64,000 bases of DNA from Pseudomonas sp. QTF5 (GCF_000512695.2 NZ_AZRW02000001.1:124001-188000); one strand, 5' to 3'; shown: positions 18,964-32,780, counted from the stretch's first letter. Notes: generated from the letters alone by a model not told the origin. Made by a program: numbers and translations.

Positions 18964-21234
18964 TCAGGCCATTTCAGCCGTGGTCTCGAACTCGAAGGTC
19001 AGCTCGCCGTCCTTGATGTCGATGTGTACCACACCGCCATGTTCGGCCAGTTCGCCAAAGAGAATCTCCTCCGCCAGCGGACGCTTGATCTTGTCCTGAA
19101 TCAAACGCGCCATTGGTCGAGCCCCCATTGCCGTGTCGTAACCACCGGCCGCCAGCCAGCTGCGAGCAGCGTCGGTGACTTCCAGCAAGACACGCTTGTC
19201 CTCCAGCTGCGCCTGAAGTTCGGTAAGGAACTTGTCCACCACGCTTTTGATGACCTCATGACTGAGGCGACCAAACTGGATAATGGTGTCCAGACGGTTA
19301 CGGAATTCCGGCGTGAAGCTCTTCTTGATCACTTCCATCGCATCGGACGAGTGGTCCTGATAAGTGAAACCGATCGAAGCACGCGCCGCAGTCTCGGCAC
19401 CGGCGTTGGTCGTCATGATGACGATCACGTTACGGAAGTCCGCCTTGCGCCCGTTGTTATCGGTCAGCGTACCGTGATCCATGACCTGCAACAGCAGGTT
19501 GAAGACTTCCGGATGCGCCTTCTCGATTTCATCGAGCAGCAGCACGCAATGAGGCTGCTTGGTGATGGCTTCGGTCAGCAGACCGCCCTGATCGAACCCG
19601 ACATAGCCTGGAGGTGCACCGATCAGTCGCGATACGGTATGGCGCTCCATGTACTCGGACATGTCGAAGCGAACCAGCTCGACACCCAACGCCTTGGCCA
19701 GTTGCCGCGCGGCCTCGGTTTTACCAACACCGGTCGGCCCTGCGAACAGGAACGAACCGACGGGCTTGTCGGGTGACTTGAGGCCGGCACGGGACAGTTT
19801 GATCGCAGTCGACAACGAGTCGATCGCCGCATCCTGGCCAAATACCGTGAGCTTCAGGTCACGCTCAAGGTTACGCAGCAGCTCCTTGTCGGAACTGGTG
19901 ACGTGCTTAGGCGGAATTCGCGCGATTTTCGCGACGATGTCCTCGACCTGAGGCACTTCGATGCGTTTCACGCGCTTCTCGATCGGCTGCAGACGCTGAT
20001 AGGCGCCCGCCTCGTCGATGACGTCAATCGCCTTGTCCGGCATGTGCCGGTCGTTGATATAACGCGAGGCCAGTTCAGCAGCGGCGCGCAGGGCTTCATC
20101 GCTGTATTCGATGTTGTGGTGCGCTTCGAAACGCCCTTTCAGGCCACGCAGGATGCCAATGGTGTCTTCCACCGAAGGTTCCGACACATCGACCTTCTGG
20201 AAGCGCCGAGCCAGAGCACGGTCCTTCTCGAAGATCCCACGGAATTCCTGGAACGTGGTCGAACCGATGCAGCGAATATCGCCCGAAGACAGCAATGGCT
20301 TGAGCAGGTTCGAGGCATCCATGACGCCACCGGACGCAGCGCCCGCACCAATGATGGTGTGGATCTCGTCGATGAACAGGATCGCCTGTGGACGTTTTTT
20401 CAGCTCATTGAGCAGCGCCTTGAAGCGCTTCTCGAAATCGCCGCGGTATTTGGTCCCGGCCAGCAAAGCCCCCAGATCGAGGGAATACACCACACTGTTG
20501 GCCAGCAGGTCCGGAACCTGGTTGTCGACAATCCGTTTGGCCAGGCCTTCGGCAATCGCGGTTTTACCCACGCCCGCCTCGCCCACCAGCAACGGATTGT
20601 TTTTGCGACGACGCGCGAGGATCTGCGCGACGCGCTCGACCTCCAGCTCACGGCCTACCAACGGATCGATACGCCCCTGGCGCGCGAGTTCGTTGAGGTT
20701 GCTGGCATAAGCATCCAGAGGATTGCCTGAAGAAGAAGACTCACCGCCCTCGTCGTCCTGCATATCTTGTTCACCTTCAGAGTGATCGCCATGCCCCGGC
20801 ACTTTGGAAATACCATGGGCGATGTAGTTGACGACATCGATGCGCGCAACGCTCTGCTGTTTCAGCAGAAACACTGCCTGACTCTCTTGCTCACTGAAGA
20901 TTGCGACCAGCACGTTAGCACCAGTCACTTCGCGTTTGCCCGAGCTCTGTACATGAAAGACAGCACGCTGCAATACACGCTGGAAGCCCAGGGTTGGCTG
21001 GGTTTCACGATCCTCGTCATGAAGAGGGATCAATGGCGTGGTGGAGTCGATGAACTCCTGCAGATCATGCTTGAGTTTGTCGAGGTTTGCGCCGCAGGCA
21101 CGCAAAACGGTGGCGGCAGCCTCATTATCCAATAGGGCCAGCAGCAGGTGCTCGACGGTCATGAATTCATGACGCTTCGAGCGAGCCTCCTTGAAGGCAA
21201 GATTGAGGGTGACTTCGAGCTCGCGGTTTAACAT
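18964..21234 (-). CDS. clpA: ATP-dependent Clp protease ATP-binding subunit ClpA
   Basis: A 756-residue class I Hsp100 unfoldase that feeds substrates to ClpP. The N-domain (residues 1-145, MLNRELEVTLNLAFKEAR) binds the adaptor ClpS. Two AAA+ modules follow with Walker A GEAGVGKT and GPTGVGKT. The ClpP-docking loop appears as RASIGFTYQ, the expected IGF/IGL tripeptide. Length matches E. coli ClpA (758). The gene is 30 bases downstream of clpS, so the two are co-transcribed. ClpP itself is not in the window. Confidence 0.97.
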   Translation of the reverse strand: MLNRELEVTLNLAFKEARSKRHEFMTVEHLLLALLDNEAAATVLRACGANLDKLKHDLQEFIDSTTPLIPLHDEDRETQPTLGFQRVLQRAVFHVQSSGKREVTGANVLVAIFSEQESQAVFLLKQQSVARIDVVNYIAHGISKVPGHGDHSEGEQDMQDDEGGESSSSGNPLDAYASNLNELARQGRIDPLVGRELEVERVAQILARRRKNNPLLVGEAGVGKTAIAEGLAKRIVDNQVPDLLANSVVYSLDLGALLAGTKYRGDFEKRFKALLNELKKRPQAILFIDEIHTIIGAGAASGGVMDASNLLKPLLSSGDIRCIGSTTFQEFRGIFEKDRALARRFQKVDVSEPSVEDTIGILRGLKGRFEAHHNIEYSDEALRAAAELASRYINDRHMPDKAIDVIDEAGAYQRLQPIEKRVKRIEVPQVEDIVAKIARIPPKHVTSSDKELLRNLERDLKLTVFGQDAAIDSLSTAIKLSRAGLKSPDKPVGSFLFAGPTGVGKTEAARQLAKALGVELVRFDMSEYMERHTVSRLIGAPPGYVGFDQGGLLTEAITKQPHCVLLLDEIEKAHPEVFNLLLQVMDHGTLTDNNGRKADFRNVIVIMTTNAGAETAARASIGFTYQDHSSDAMEVIKKSFTPEFRNRLDTIIQFGRLSHEVIKSVVDKFLTELQAQLEDKRVLLEVTDAARSWLAAGGYDTAMGARPMARLIQDKIKRPLAEEILFGELAEHGGVVHIDIKDGELTFEFETTAEMA

Positions 21235-21264
21235 AGCTTCACCTCATACCCAAGTGGTCGGCGA

Positions 21265-21648
21265 TTAACCGTCCTTCTCGATTTCACAGAGTAGCGGATG
21301 CTGGCTTTCCCTGGCGTACTGGTTGACCTGCATGGCCTTGGTCTCCGCGATGTCGCGGGTAAACACTCCACATACTGCCCGCCCTTCTGTGTGGACGGCC
21401 AGCATGACCTTGGTCGCCAGCTCGCGATTCAGGTTAAAAAACACCTCGAGCACTTCGACGACGAAATCCATCGGTGTGTAGTCATCATTAAACAAAACCA
21501 CCTTGTACATAGGCGGCGCCTGTAAAGCAGGCTTAGCCTCCTGAACAGCAATGCCTGCGGAATCGTCGTCGTGTACCTCCGGGTGATCTTTTTGGAGAGT
21601 CGGGCGATCCTGATTGAATGTTAGTCGAATCTGGCTGATTGCATGCAT
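21265..21648 (-). CDS. clpS: ATP-dependent Clp protease adaptor ClpS
   Basis: A 127-residue adaptor that binds N-terminal Leu, Phe, Trp or Tyr and delivers those proteins to ClpA. A flexible N-terminal arm (residues 1-45) precedes the folded core starting [24 protein letters not shown] and the following helix shape the N-degron pocket, and [22 protein letters not shown] completes it. Length is typical for Pseudomonas, slightly longer than E. coli ClpS. It is the first gene of clpS-clpA and diverges from cspD. Confidence 0.95.
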   Translation of the reverse strand: MHAISQIRLTFNQDRPTLQKDHPEVHDDDSAGIAVQEAKPALQAPPMYKVVLFNDDYTPMDFVVEVLEVFFNLNRELATKVMLAVHTEGRAVCGVFTRDIAETKAMQVNQYARESQHPLLCEIEKDG

Positions 21649-21835
21649 GGAAAGAAAGGTTCGTCAGTTGTGCAAATACAGTGGTGGGGGCGGTTATGAA
21701 CGTTTTCAACTCCGACTGCCCGGTCACCTTGACTATCGGAAAATCGGTGTTACAAACAATAGAGCCCACAGTGGGTAAAAAAGGTCCGCTGAGTCAATCT
21801 ATTTGCAAGATTAGACTGCGGATTAACAGGATGAT

Positions 21836-21851
21836 ACTCCAGTGATGGAGT
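21836..21851 (+). other. small hairpin in the cspD leader
   Basis: ACTCCA, four bases, TGGAGT: a perfect 6-bp stem ending eight bases before the cspD Shine-Dalgarno sequence. It may tune translation of the cold-shock-like gene. Confidence 0.35.
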
Positions 21852-21872
21852 CTGTTGCAGAGGGATATGGGT

Positions 21873-22154
21873 ATGGCTGTCGGTAAGGTGAAATGGTTCA
21901 ACAATGCCAAGGGGTTCGGTTTCATTAACACCGACGCCAGAGAAGGTCGTGACGAGGATGGCAAGGAAATCGACTTCTTTGCCCACTATTCGGCCATTGA
22001 GATGGACGGATACAAAACCCTCAAGGCCGGGCAAATTGTTAGCTTTGAGATCATCCAGGGCCCCAAAGGGCTGCATGCAGTAAAGATCGCGTCTGCCATC
22101 TCCCCGAACGAACAGAGCGCCCCTGCCACCCGGCAAGAAACAGTGCCTGGCTGA
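21873..22154 (+). CDS. cspD: cold shock domain protein CspD
   Basis: A 93-residue single cold-shock domain with both RNA-binding motifs: RNP1 as KGFGFI and RNP2 as DFFAHYSAI. The C-terminal tail after residue 70 is longer than in classical Csp proteins, as in CspD, which in E. coli is stationary-phase induced and inhibits replication. Two ATGs lie close together; the one at 21873 (MAVGKVKWFNN) has GAGGG eight bases ahead, whereas the one at 21867 is too close to it. The clpS-clpA neighbourhood is the same as in E. coli, which supports the name. Confidence 0.92.
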   Translation: MAVGKVKWFNNAKGFGFINTDAREGRDEDGKEIDFFAHYSAIEMDGYKTLKAGQIVSFEIIQGPKGLHAVKIASAISPNEQSAPATRQETVPG

Positions 22155-22175
22155 CACAGCCTGTCATCCAGTCAT

Positions 22176-22204
22176 AAAAAAACCGCCCGAAGGCGGTTTT
22201 TTTT
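22176..22204. terminator. bidirectional terminator between cspD and icd
   Basis: AAAAAACCGCC, a short loop, GGCGGTTTTTTTT: a strong stem with T-runs on both strands between the convergent cspD and icd genes. Confidence 0.92.
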
Positions 22205-22214
22205 GTCAGCTGGC

Positions 22215-23471
22215 TTACATGTGCGAGATCAACGCATCACCAAACGCGGAAGACGACAGCAGTTTCGCGCCCTCCATCAGACGTTCGAAGTCATAGGTCA
22301 CGGTTTTCGCGGAGATCGCGCCGTTGGTGCCTTTGATGATCAAGTCGGCCGCTTCGGTCCAGCCCATGTGACGCAGCATCATTTCAGCAGAGAGGATCAA
22401 CGAACCCGGGTTGACCTGGTCCTTGCCGGCGTATTTCGGCGCAGTACCGTGGGTCGCTTCGAACATGGCCACGGTGTCGGACAGGTTGGCGCCCGGCGCG
22501 ATACCGATACCGCCCACTTCCGCCGCCAGGGCGTCGGAGAGGTAGTCGCCGTTCAGGTTCAGAGTCGCGATCACATCGTACTCGGCCGGGCGCAGCAGGA
22601 TCTGCTGGAGCATGGCGTCGGCGATGGCGTCTTTGACGATGACGTTCTTGCCGGTTTTCGGGTTCTTGAACTGCATCCACGGACCGCCGTCGAGCAGGGT
22701 CGCGCCGAACTCTTCAGCGGCCACTTCGTAGGCCCATTCCTTGAAGGCACCTTCGGTGAACTTCATGATGTTGCCTTTGTGCACGATGGTCAGCGAGTCG
22801 CGGTCATTGTCGACCACATACTGCAGAGCCTTGCGCGCCAGACGCTTGGTGCCTTCCAGGGAAACCGGCTTGACGCCGATACCGCAGTTTTCGTCGAAAC
22901 GGATCTTGGTGACGCCCATTTCTTCTTTAAGGAACTTGATGACCTTGGTCGCTTCCGGCGAACCGGCCTTCCATTCGATACCGGCATAAATGTCTTCCGA
23001 GTTTTCGCGGAAGATGGTCATGTCGACATCGCCTGGCTTCTTGACCGGGCTAGGTACGCCTTCGAACCAGCGCACCGGGCGCAGGCACACATACAGGTCG
23101 AGTTGCTGACGCAGGGCCACGTTCAGCGAACGGATGCCGCCGCCGACCGGCGTGGTCAGAGGGCCCTTGATGGAAACCACGTAATCCTTGACCGCGTCCA
23201 GGGTTTCCTGAGGCAGCCAGGTGTCCTGATCGTAAACCTGAGTCGCTTTCTCCCCGGCGTAGACTTCCATCCAGGAAATTTTGCGCTCGCCGCCGTAAGC
23301 CTTCTTAACAGCAGCATCGACAACCTTGATCATGACCGGGCTGATATCAACGCCAATACCATCGCCTTCGATGAAGGGGATGATCGGGTTATTAGGAACA
23401 TTGAGAGAATGGTCCGCGTTGACGGTGATTTTGTCGCCGACGGCTGGAACCTGAATCTTCTTGTATCCCAT
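22215..23471 (-). CDS. icd: isocitrate dehydrogenase (NADP+), dimeric type
   Basis: A 418-residue homodimeric NADP-dependent isocitrate dehydrogenase of the E. coli type, converting isocitrate to 2-oxoglutarate and CO2. The phosphorylation-site segment [12 protein letters not shown] is intact, with Ser115 corresponding to the serine that AceK modifies in E. coli. [12 protein letters not shown] and [19 protein letters not shown] are the expected substrate and cofactor blocks. The start at 23471 ([18 protein letters not shown]) has GGAG seven bases ahead; the frame is open 23 codons further but that stretch is not family sequence. It is divergent from the unrelated monomeric enzyme at 23965. 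Confidence 0.97.
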   Translation of the reverse strand: MGYKKIQVPAVGDKITVNADHSLNVPNNPIIPFIEGDGIGVDISPVMIKVVDAAVKKAYGGERKISWMEVYAGEKATQVYDQDTWLPQETLDAVKDYVVSIKGPLTTPVGGGIRSLNVALRQQLDLYVCLRPVRWFEGVPSPVKKPGDVDMTIFRENSEDIYAGIEWKAGSPEATKVIKFLKEEMGVTKIRFDENCGIGVKPVSLEGTKRLARKALQYVVDNDRDSLTIVHKGNIMKFTEGAFKEWAYEVAAEEFGATLLDGGPWMQFKNPKTGKNVIVKDAIADAMLQQILLRPAEYDVIATLNLNGDYLSDALAAEVGGIGIAPGANLSDTVAMFEATHGTAPKYAGKDQVNPGSLILSAEMMLRHMGWTEAADLIIKGTNGAISAKTVTYDFERLMEGAKLLSSSAFGDALISHM

Positions 23472-26190
<2,719 letters not shown>

Positions 26191-26210
26191 GGTTGTAAGG
26201 ATGCAAAGAA

Positions 26211-26236
26211 GCCCCGGCCCAGTGCCGGGGTTTCTG
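26211..26236 (+). terminator. terminator of idh
   Basis: CCCCGGC, five bases, GCCGGGG followed by TTTCTGTTT, beginning 21 bases after the idh stop. Confidence 0.8.
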
Positions 26237-26274
26237 TTTCTGGCGCTCACATACTTCCAATGTGAACACTGGAC

Positions 26275-26309
26275 CAATGTGGGATCGCCGCACCGCCGCT
26301 CCCACATTG
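26275..26309. repeat. single REP-like palindrome, hybrid type
   Basis: AATGTGGGATCGCCGCACCG continuing to CCGCTCCCACATT: an inverted element of about 35 bases with AATGTGGG/CCCACATT ends. It shares its GATCGCCGCACCGCCGCTCC core with the second arm of the copy at 2150-2240. Confidence 0.7.
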
Positions 26310-26342
26310 ACCGTGTTCCACCATAAAAATTGAGGAAGTCTC

Positions 26343-26789
26343 ATGGATTGGCTACCCCACATCACCGTCGCCACCATCGTCGAAGACAATGGTCGCTTCC
26401 TGATGGTCGAAGAACTCAAGCACGGAAAAACGGTGCTCAACCAACCGGCCGGCCATCTGGACCCGGACGAAACCCTGATCGACGCCGCCGTGCGTGAAAC
26501 CCTTGAGGAAACCGGCTGGGACGTCGAGCCAACAGGCGTGGTGGGCATTTACCTCTACACTGCCCCGAGCAACGGCGTGACCTACCAGCGGGTCTGCTTC
26601 AGCGCAAAACCGCTCAAACACCACCCGGACTATCAGCTGGATGACGGCATCGTCGGCGCAAAATGGCTGACGCGTGACGAACTGCTGCAACAGCGCGCAA
26701 ACTGGCGCAGTGAGCTGATCATCCGCTGTATCGATGATTATCTGGACGGTAAACACTTCAGCCTCGAGCTGATCCGCCCTTCTCTTTAG
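26343..26789 (+). CDS. nudJ: Nudix hydrolase NudJ (phosphatase)
   Basis: A 148-residue Nudix hydrolase of the NudJ/YmfB type, which in E. coli acts on thiamine pyrophosphate precursors and nucleoside tri- and diphosphates. The Nudix box is PAGHLDPDETLIDAAVRETL followed by EETGW, matching Gx5Ex7REx2EExGU exactly. GAGGA lies seven bases before the ATG. It precedes mnmA, the same arrangement as nudJ-mnmA (ymfB-trmU) in E. coli. Confidence 0.9.
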   Translation: MDWLPHITVATIVEDNGRFLMVEELKHGKTVLNQPAGHLDPDETLIDAAVRETLEETGWDVEPTGVVGIYLYTAPSNGVTYQRVCFSAKPLKHHPDYQLDDGIVGAKWLTRDELLQQRANWRSELIIRCIDDYLDGKHFSLELIRPSL

Positions 26790-26848
26790 CCTTGCGGGCT
26801 CCAGCCTGCTAGAATCGCGTCCTTTTTCAAGACACTCATTGAATCCCT

Positions 26849-27982
26849 ATGCGTGATCCAGCCCCTTCTGACACACAAAAGAAGCGCGTCATTGTCGGCA
26901 TGTCCGGCGGCGTGGACTCTTCCGTTTCCGCTCTCCTGCTGATCGAACAGGGCTATGAGGTGGAAGGCCTGTTCATGAAGAACTGGGAAGAAGACGATGG
27001 AACGGAATACTGCACCGCCATGGATGACCTGGCGGACGCTCAGGCCGTGTGCGACAAGATTGGCATCAAGCTGCACACCGCCAACTTCGCCGCCGAATAC
27101 TGGGACAACGTGTTCGAGCATTTCCTGGCCGAATACAAGGCCGGTCGCACGCCGAACCCGGACATCCTGTGCAACCGCGAAATCAAGTTCAAGGCGTTCC
27201 TCGATTACGCCATGATGCTCGGCGCCGACCTGATCGCCACCGGCCACTACGTGCGTCGCCGCGACATCGATGGCCGCACCGAATTGCTCAAGGGCCTGGA
27301 TCCGAACAAGGATCAGAGCTACTTCCTGCACGCCGTCGGCGGTGAACAGATCGCCAAGACCCTGTTCCCGGTCGGCGAACTGGAAAAACCCGAAGTGCGC
27401 GCGATTGCCGAGAAGCACGACCTGGCCACCGCGAAGAAAAAGGATTCCACCGGAATCTGCTTTATCGGCGAACGCCGCTTCAGCGACTTCCTCAAGCAAT
27501 ACCTGCCGGCCCAGCCAGGCGAGATCAAAACCACTGAAGGCGAAGTCATCGGCCGTCACCACGGCCTGATGTACCACACCATCGGTCAACGCCAGGGCCT
27601 GGGCATCGGCGGTTTGAAAGATGCCGGTGAAGAGCCGTGGTACGTGCTGATCAAGGACCTGGAACACAACGAGCTGATCGTTGGCCAGGGCAATGATCAC
27701 CCGTGGCTGTTCTCCCGCGCCCTGCTCGCCTCGGACATCTACTGGGTCAACCCGATTGATTTGACCGAGCCGCGCAAACTGACCGCCAAGGTGCGTTACC
27801 GCCAGAGCGACCAGCCATGCACGCTGGAAAAGACCGCCACCGGCTATCGCGCTACCTTCGATGACCCGCAACGCGCGGTCACCCCCGGTCAATCCGTGGT
27901 GTTCTACGACGGTGAAATCTGCCTCGGCGGCGGCGTGATCGAAGTGGCCGAACCCTGGACCAGCAAGGGTCAGCGTTCATGA
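26849..27982 (+). CDS. mnmA: tRNA-specific 2-thiouridylase MnmA
   Basis: A 377-residue enzyme that thiolates U34 of the tRNAs for Lys, Glu and Gln, taking sulfur from TusE. The ATP pyrophosphatase PP-loop is GMSGGVDSS at residues 17-25. The catalytic pair is Cys108 in [12 protein letters not shown] and Cys204 in [11 protein letters not shown], which form the persulfide and the acyl-adenylate attack. Length is normal. The stop overlaps the hflD start (ATGA). The tusDCBE genes that feed it lie 21 kb upstream in the same window. Confidence 0.96.
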   Translation: MRDPAPSDTQKKRVIVGMSGGVDSSVSALLLIEQGYEVEGLFMKNWEEDDGTEYCTAMDDLADAQAVCDKIGIKLHTANFAAEYWDNVFEHFLAEYKAGRTPNPDILCNREIKFKAFLDYAMMLGADLIATGHYVRRRDIDGRTELLKGLDPNKDQSYFLHAVGGEQIAKTLFPVGELEKPEVRAIAEKHDLATAKKKDSTGICFIGERRFSDFLKQYLPAQPGEIKTTEGEVIGRHHGLMYHTIGQRQGLGIGGLKDAGEEPWYVLIKDLEHNELIVGQGNDHPWLFSRALLASDIYWVNPIDLTEPRKLTAKVRYRQSDQPCTLEKTATGYRATFDDPQRAVTPGQSVVFYDGEICLGGGVIEVAEPWTSKGQRS

Positions 27983-28602
27983 GCCCGACTCAGGAGCAAC
28001 TGACGGCCCTGGGTGGTGTGTTTCTCGCCGCCGTGCTGGTCGACAAGATCGCCAAGACCGGCCAGACCAACGAAGCCGGCCTGACCTGCATGCTCGGTAG
28101 CCTGTTGATTCGTGACCCCAAGGACACGCTGGAAGTCTATGGCGGTGACGACATCAACCTGCGTGACGGTTACCGCGCCTTGATCGGCGCGCTGGAGCGC
28201 GACCCCAGCACCCTTCAGCGCGAACCGTTGCGCTATGCCCTGTCGATGCTGGGGCTGGAGCGTCAACTCGCCAAGCGCGACGACATGCTGGAGGTGATCG
28301 GCAAGCGCCTGCCGCAGATTCAGTCTCAGGTCGAACACTTCGGCCCGGCTCACGAAAACGTGATTGCCGCCTGCGGTGCGCTGTATCAGGACACCCTGAG
28401 CACCCTGCGCCAGCGGATTCAGGTGCATGGCGACATGCGCAACCTGCAGCAACCGAGCAATGCCTCGAAGATTCGCGCGCTGTTGCTGGCCGGGATCCGT
28501 TCGGCACGCCTGTGGCGGCAGTTGGGCGGTCATCGCTGGCAGTTGGTGATCAGCCGGCGCAAATTGCTTAAAGAGCTTTACCCGCTGATGCGCAGCAGCT
28601 GA
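27979..28602 (+). CDS. hflD: high frequency lysogenization protein HflD
   Basis: A 207-residue helical protein of the HflD family, a peripheral inner-membrane protein that in E. coli modulates phage lambda CII and lysogenization; its host function is unclear. Recognisable segments are [20 protein letters not shown] near the start and the C-terminal [20 protein letters not shown]. It overlaps mnmA by four bases, the conserved mnmA-hflD-purB order of gamma-proteobacteria. A terminator separates it from purB. Confidence 0.92.
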   Translation: MSPTQEQLTALGGVFLAAVLVDKIAKTGQTNEAGLTCMLGSLLIRDPKDTLEVYGGDDINLRDGYRALIGALERDPSTLQREPLRYALSMLGLERQLAKRDDMLEVIGKRLPQIQSQVEHFGPAHENVIAACGALYQDTLSTLRQRIQVHGDMRNLQQPSNASKIRALLLAGIRSARLWRQLGGHRWQLVISRRKLLKELYPLMRSS

Positions 28603-28642
28603 ACCGCGCCCGCAATACCGCTTTATAGTCAGTAACGCGTAA

Positions 28643-30100
<1,458 letters not shown>

Positions 30101-30122
30101 TCGACCGCTTTACCCGTTTGAG

Positions 30123-30149
30123 ACGCCCGGCAGCGCCGGGCGTTTTTAT
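30123..30149 (+). terminator. terminator of purB
   Basis: ACGCCCGGC, three bases, GCCGGGCGTTTTTATT, 22 bases after the purB stop. Confidence 0.9.
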
Positions 30150-30186
30150 TCCCGTCTGAAAAGTACTTTTTTTCAATAGGTTACAC

Positions 30187-31356
30187 ATGAATCCTGACAT
30201 TCCTCTTCAACTTCTGGGCGGCATCACGGCGCGCGAATTCCTGCGTGACTACTGGCAGAAAAAACCCCTGCTGATCCGTCAGGCAATCCCTGATTTCGAA
30301 AGCCCGATCGACGCCGACGAACTGGCCGGCCTGGCGCTGGAAGAAGAAGTCGAATCACGCCTGGTGATCGAAAACGGCGAGCGTCCTTGGGAATTGCGTC
30401 GCGGCCCGTTCGCCGAAGACGAATTCAGCAAACTGCCGGAACGTGACTGGACCCTGCTGGTGCAAGCGGTTGACCAGTTCGTGCCGGAAGTCGCTGAGCT
30501 GCTGGAAAACTTCCGCTTCCTGCCAAGCTGGCGCGTCGACGACGTGATGATCAGCTTCGCCGCCCCGGGTGGCAGCGTAGGTCCGCACTTCGACAACTAC
30601 GACGTGTTCCTGCTGCAGGGCCATGGCAAGCGCAACTGGAAAATCGGCCAGATGTGCGATTCCGAGAGCCCGTTGCTGCAACACGCCGACCTGCGCATCC
30701 TCGCTGATTTCGAAGCCACCGATGAGTGGGTTCTGGAACCGGGCGACATGCTCTACCTGCCGCCGCGCCTGGCCCACTGCGGCGTGGCCGTCGATGACTG
30801 CCTGACGTACTCGGTCGGTTTCCGCGCACCGAGCGCCGCTGAAGTGCTGACCCACTTCACCGATTTCCTCAGCCAGTTCCTGTCGGACGAAGAGCGTTAC
30901 ACCGACGCCGACGCCCTGCCGGCGGTCGATCCTCATCAGATCCAGCACGACGCCCTCGATCGCCTGAAAAGCCTGCTGGCCGAGCACATGAGCGACGAGC
31001 GCCTGCTGCTGACCTGGTTCGGCCAGTTCATGACCGAGCCGCGCTACCCGGAGCTGGTGGCTGGCCCGGAAGAAATCGAAGAAGACGACCTGCTCGCGAG
31101 CCTCGAGCAAGGCGCGGTGCTGATCCGCAACCCGAGCGCGCGCCTGGCCTGGTCGGAAGTCGATGACGACCTGCTGCTGTTCGCCAGCGGTCAGAGCCGT
31201 TATCTGCCGGGCAAGTTGCGCGAGCTGCTGAAGATGATTTGCGCCGCCGATGCGCTGCACGTCGACAATCTCGGCGACTGGCTCAGCGACGAAGACGGTC
31301 GCGGCCTGCTGTGCGAGCTGGTCAAGCAAGGCAGCCTGGGGTTTGCCGATGAATAA
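30187..31356 (+). CDS. roxA: ribosomal protein uL16 arginine hydroxylase RoxA/YcfD
   Basis: A 389-residue JmjC-fold 2-oxoglutarate/Fe(II) oxygenase of the YcfD family, which hydroxylates an arginine of ribosomal protein uL16. The iron ligands are visible as His134 and Asp136 in VGPHFDNYDVF and His197 in RLAHCGVAV. The N-terminal jelly roll is followed by a dimerisation helix region and a C-terminal winged-helix-like part, and the length is near the E. coli protein (373). The last 8 bases overlap the following GNAT gene, so the two are co-transcribed. Confidence 0.9.
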   Translation: MNPDIPLQLLGGITAREFLRDYWQKKPLLIRQAIPDFESPIDADELAGLALEEEVESRLVIENGERPWELRRGPFAEDEFSKLPERDWTLLVQAVDQFVPEVAELLENFRFLPSWRVDDVMISFAAPGGSVGPHFDNYDVFLLQGHGKRNWKIGQMCDSESPLLQHADLRILADFEATDEWVLEPGDMLYLPPRLAHCGVAVDDCLTYSVGFRAPSAAEVLTHFTDFLSQFLSDEERYTDADALPAVDPHQIQHDALDRLKSLLAEHMSDERLLLTWFGQFMTEPRYPELVAGPEEIEEDDLLASLEQGAVLIRNPSARLAWSEVDDDLLLFASGQSRYLPGKLRELLKMICAADALHVDNLGDWLSDEDGRGLLCELVKQGSLGFADE

Positions 31357-31774
31357 AATTCACGTACGTGTCGCAGACTGGCAAAAGGACAACGCCGAGA
31401 TCCGGCGCATTCGTGAGACGGTGTTTGTCGCCGAGCAATCCGTTCCGCCTGAACTGGAATGGGATGCCGATGACGCTACGGCGGTGCATTTTCTGGCCTT
31501 CGAAGGCGACTTTCCGATTGGCACCGCCCGCCTGCTGCCCGATGGGCATATTGGCCGGGTATCGGTACTGAAGGACTGGCGCGGCTTGAAAGTCGGCGAT
31601 GCGCTGATGCAAGCGGTGATCGGTGAAACCGAGGAACGCGGATTGAAGCAGCAGATGCTGAGCGCGCAAGTGCAGGCCACGGCGTTCTATGAGCGCCTGG
31701 GCTTCAGCATGGTCAGTGAGGAATTCCTGGAAGCCGGGATTCCGCATGTGGACATGGTGCGTCATTCGGCTTAA
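31349..31774 (+). CDS. GNAT family N-acetyltransferase
   Basis: A 141-residue single-domain GNAT protein. The N-terminal IRRIRETVFVAEQSVPPELEW block resembles the ElaA-like/YjcF-like branch; the acetyl-CoA loop is atypical, VLKDWRGLKVGDALMQAVI, with R-G-L-K-V-G in place of Q/RxxGxG/A. ATFYERLGF-type closing helix is seen as ATAFYERLGFSMVSEEFLE. It starts inside the 3' end of roxA. A link with ribosome modification is possible from context but not shown. Confidence 0.85.
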   Translation: MNKIHVRVADWQKDNAEIRRIRETVFVAEQSVPPELEWDADDATAVHFLAFEGDFPIGTARLLPDGHIGRVSVLKDWRGLKVGDALMQAVIGETEERGLKQQMLSAQVQATAFYERLGFSMVSEEFLEAGIPHVDMVRHSA

Positions 31775-31787
31775 TACCGAGTCGCAC

Positions 31788-31885
31788 CCTTCGCGAGCAA
31801 GCCCGCTCCCACATTGGATCGGTGGTGTTGCTGCAATTTACGGCAACTCACAAATCCAATGTGGGAGCGGGCTTGCTCGCGAAGA
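31788..31885. repeat. REP doublet (REPIN)
   Basis: Arms CCTTCGCGAGCAAGCCCGCT (from 31788) and AATGTGGGAGCGGGCTTGCT (from 31859) inverted around about 45 bases, between the GNAT stop and its terminator. Confidence 0.88.
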
Positions 31886-31902
31886 GGCCATTAAGAACAC
31901 CA

Positions 31903-31940
31903 CAAAACGCCCCGCCATCCTCGGATGCCGGGGCGTTTTG
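31903..31940 (+). terminator. terminator of roxA-GNAT operon
   Basis: AAAACGCCCCG on one side and CGGGGCGTTTTG on the other, with an inner CATCC/GGATG pairing: a long, near-perfect stem. It lies beyond the REP doublet and about 130 bases from the stop. Confidence 0.85.
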
Positions 31941-32018
31941 CTGTCTACGATTCAACTTGCCCCACCGCAGGCCGACAAACTGGCAATATCAAGACTTTAA
32001 AGGCCGGAGATAACGGAT

Positions 32019-32780
32019 ATGTCCCTACGCACCTTGCTCACCACGCTGCTGCTGACCTGCAGTTTTTCGGTCATGGCCGCCACCGAGATCGTGCCCCTGA
32101 ACTATCGCACCAGCGCCGACCTGCTGCCGGTGGCGCAGAATTTCATCGGCAAGGACGGTCAGGTCAGCGCCTATGGCAATCAGCTGATTGTCAACGCAGA
32201 ACAACGCAAGATCGACGAACTTAAGGCCTTGATCAGCCAACTCGATGTGGCCGCCAAGCGCTTGCTGATCACCGTCGACACCAACGAAAACAACTTCCAG
32301 GGCGATCAGGGTTATTCGGTAAACGCTGCCAAGCCGAGCCAGAATCGCATCATCAACCGCAGCACCGACAGCCGTGACGGCGGCATCCAGCAGGTTCAGG
32401 CCAGTGAAGGCACACCGGCGCTGATCCAGGTCGGCCAGAGCGTGCCGCTGACCAGCACGCAGACCGACAGCTATGGCGACCTGCGCAGCCAGACCGAATA
32501 CCGCAATGTCACCCAAGGCTTCTACGTCACCGCCAGCGTCACCGGCGACATCGTTCATCTGGCAATCAGTACCAACCGTGACCGGATGAGCCAGGAACGT
32601 CCCGATGTAGTGAACGTGCAAAGTACCGACACAACGGTCAGCGGCCGACTGGGCGAGTGGATCACCCTGGCCGGCGTAAATCGCCAGACTCAGGCCGACA
32701 AACAGGGCCTGACCCGCAGCTACTCGACTCAAGGCCGGGATGACATGACCCTACGGGTGAAAGTCGATGCGTTGGACTAA
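32019..32780 (+). CDS. orphan secretin-like periplasmic/outer membrane protein
   Basis: A 253-residue exported protein with a signal peptide cut after residue 20 (SFSVMA, then ATEIVPL). Residues 22-90 resemble a secretin N1 domain: IVPLNYRTSADLLPVAQNFI, then NQLIVNAEQRKIDELKALI and QLDVAAKRLLITVDT. The rest resembles the start of a secretin domain (PALIQVGQSVPLTST and GEWITLAGVNRQ) but the protein is far too short for the full beta-barrel gate. No type II or type IV pilus genes are near. Such short secretin-like proteins occur in other Pseudomonas genomes; I know of no function. Confidence 0.7.
   Translation: MSLRTLLTTLLLTCSFSVMAATEIVPLNYRTSADLLPVAQNFIGKDGQVSAYGNQLIVNAEQRKIDELKALISQLDVAAKRLLITVDTNENNFQGDQGYSVNAAKPSQNRIINRSTDSRDGGIQQVQASEGTPALIQVGQSVPLTSTQTDSYGDLRSQTEYRNVTQGFYVTASVTGDIVHLAISTNRDRMSQERPDVVNVQSTDTTVSGRLGEWITLAGVNRQTQADKQGLTRSYSTQGRDDMTLRVKVDALD

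Noticed and set aside
26275..26309. Terminator for idh
   Set aside because: The inverted repeat has no T-run and matches the REP family; the real terminator is at 26211-26236.
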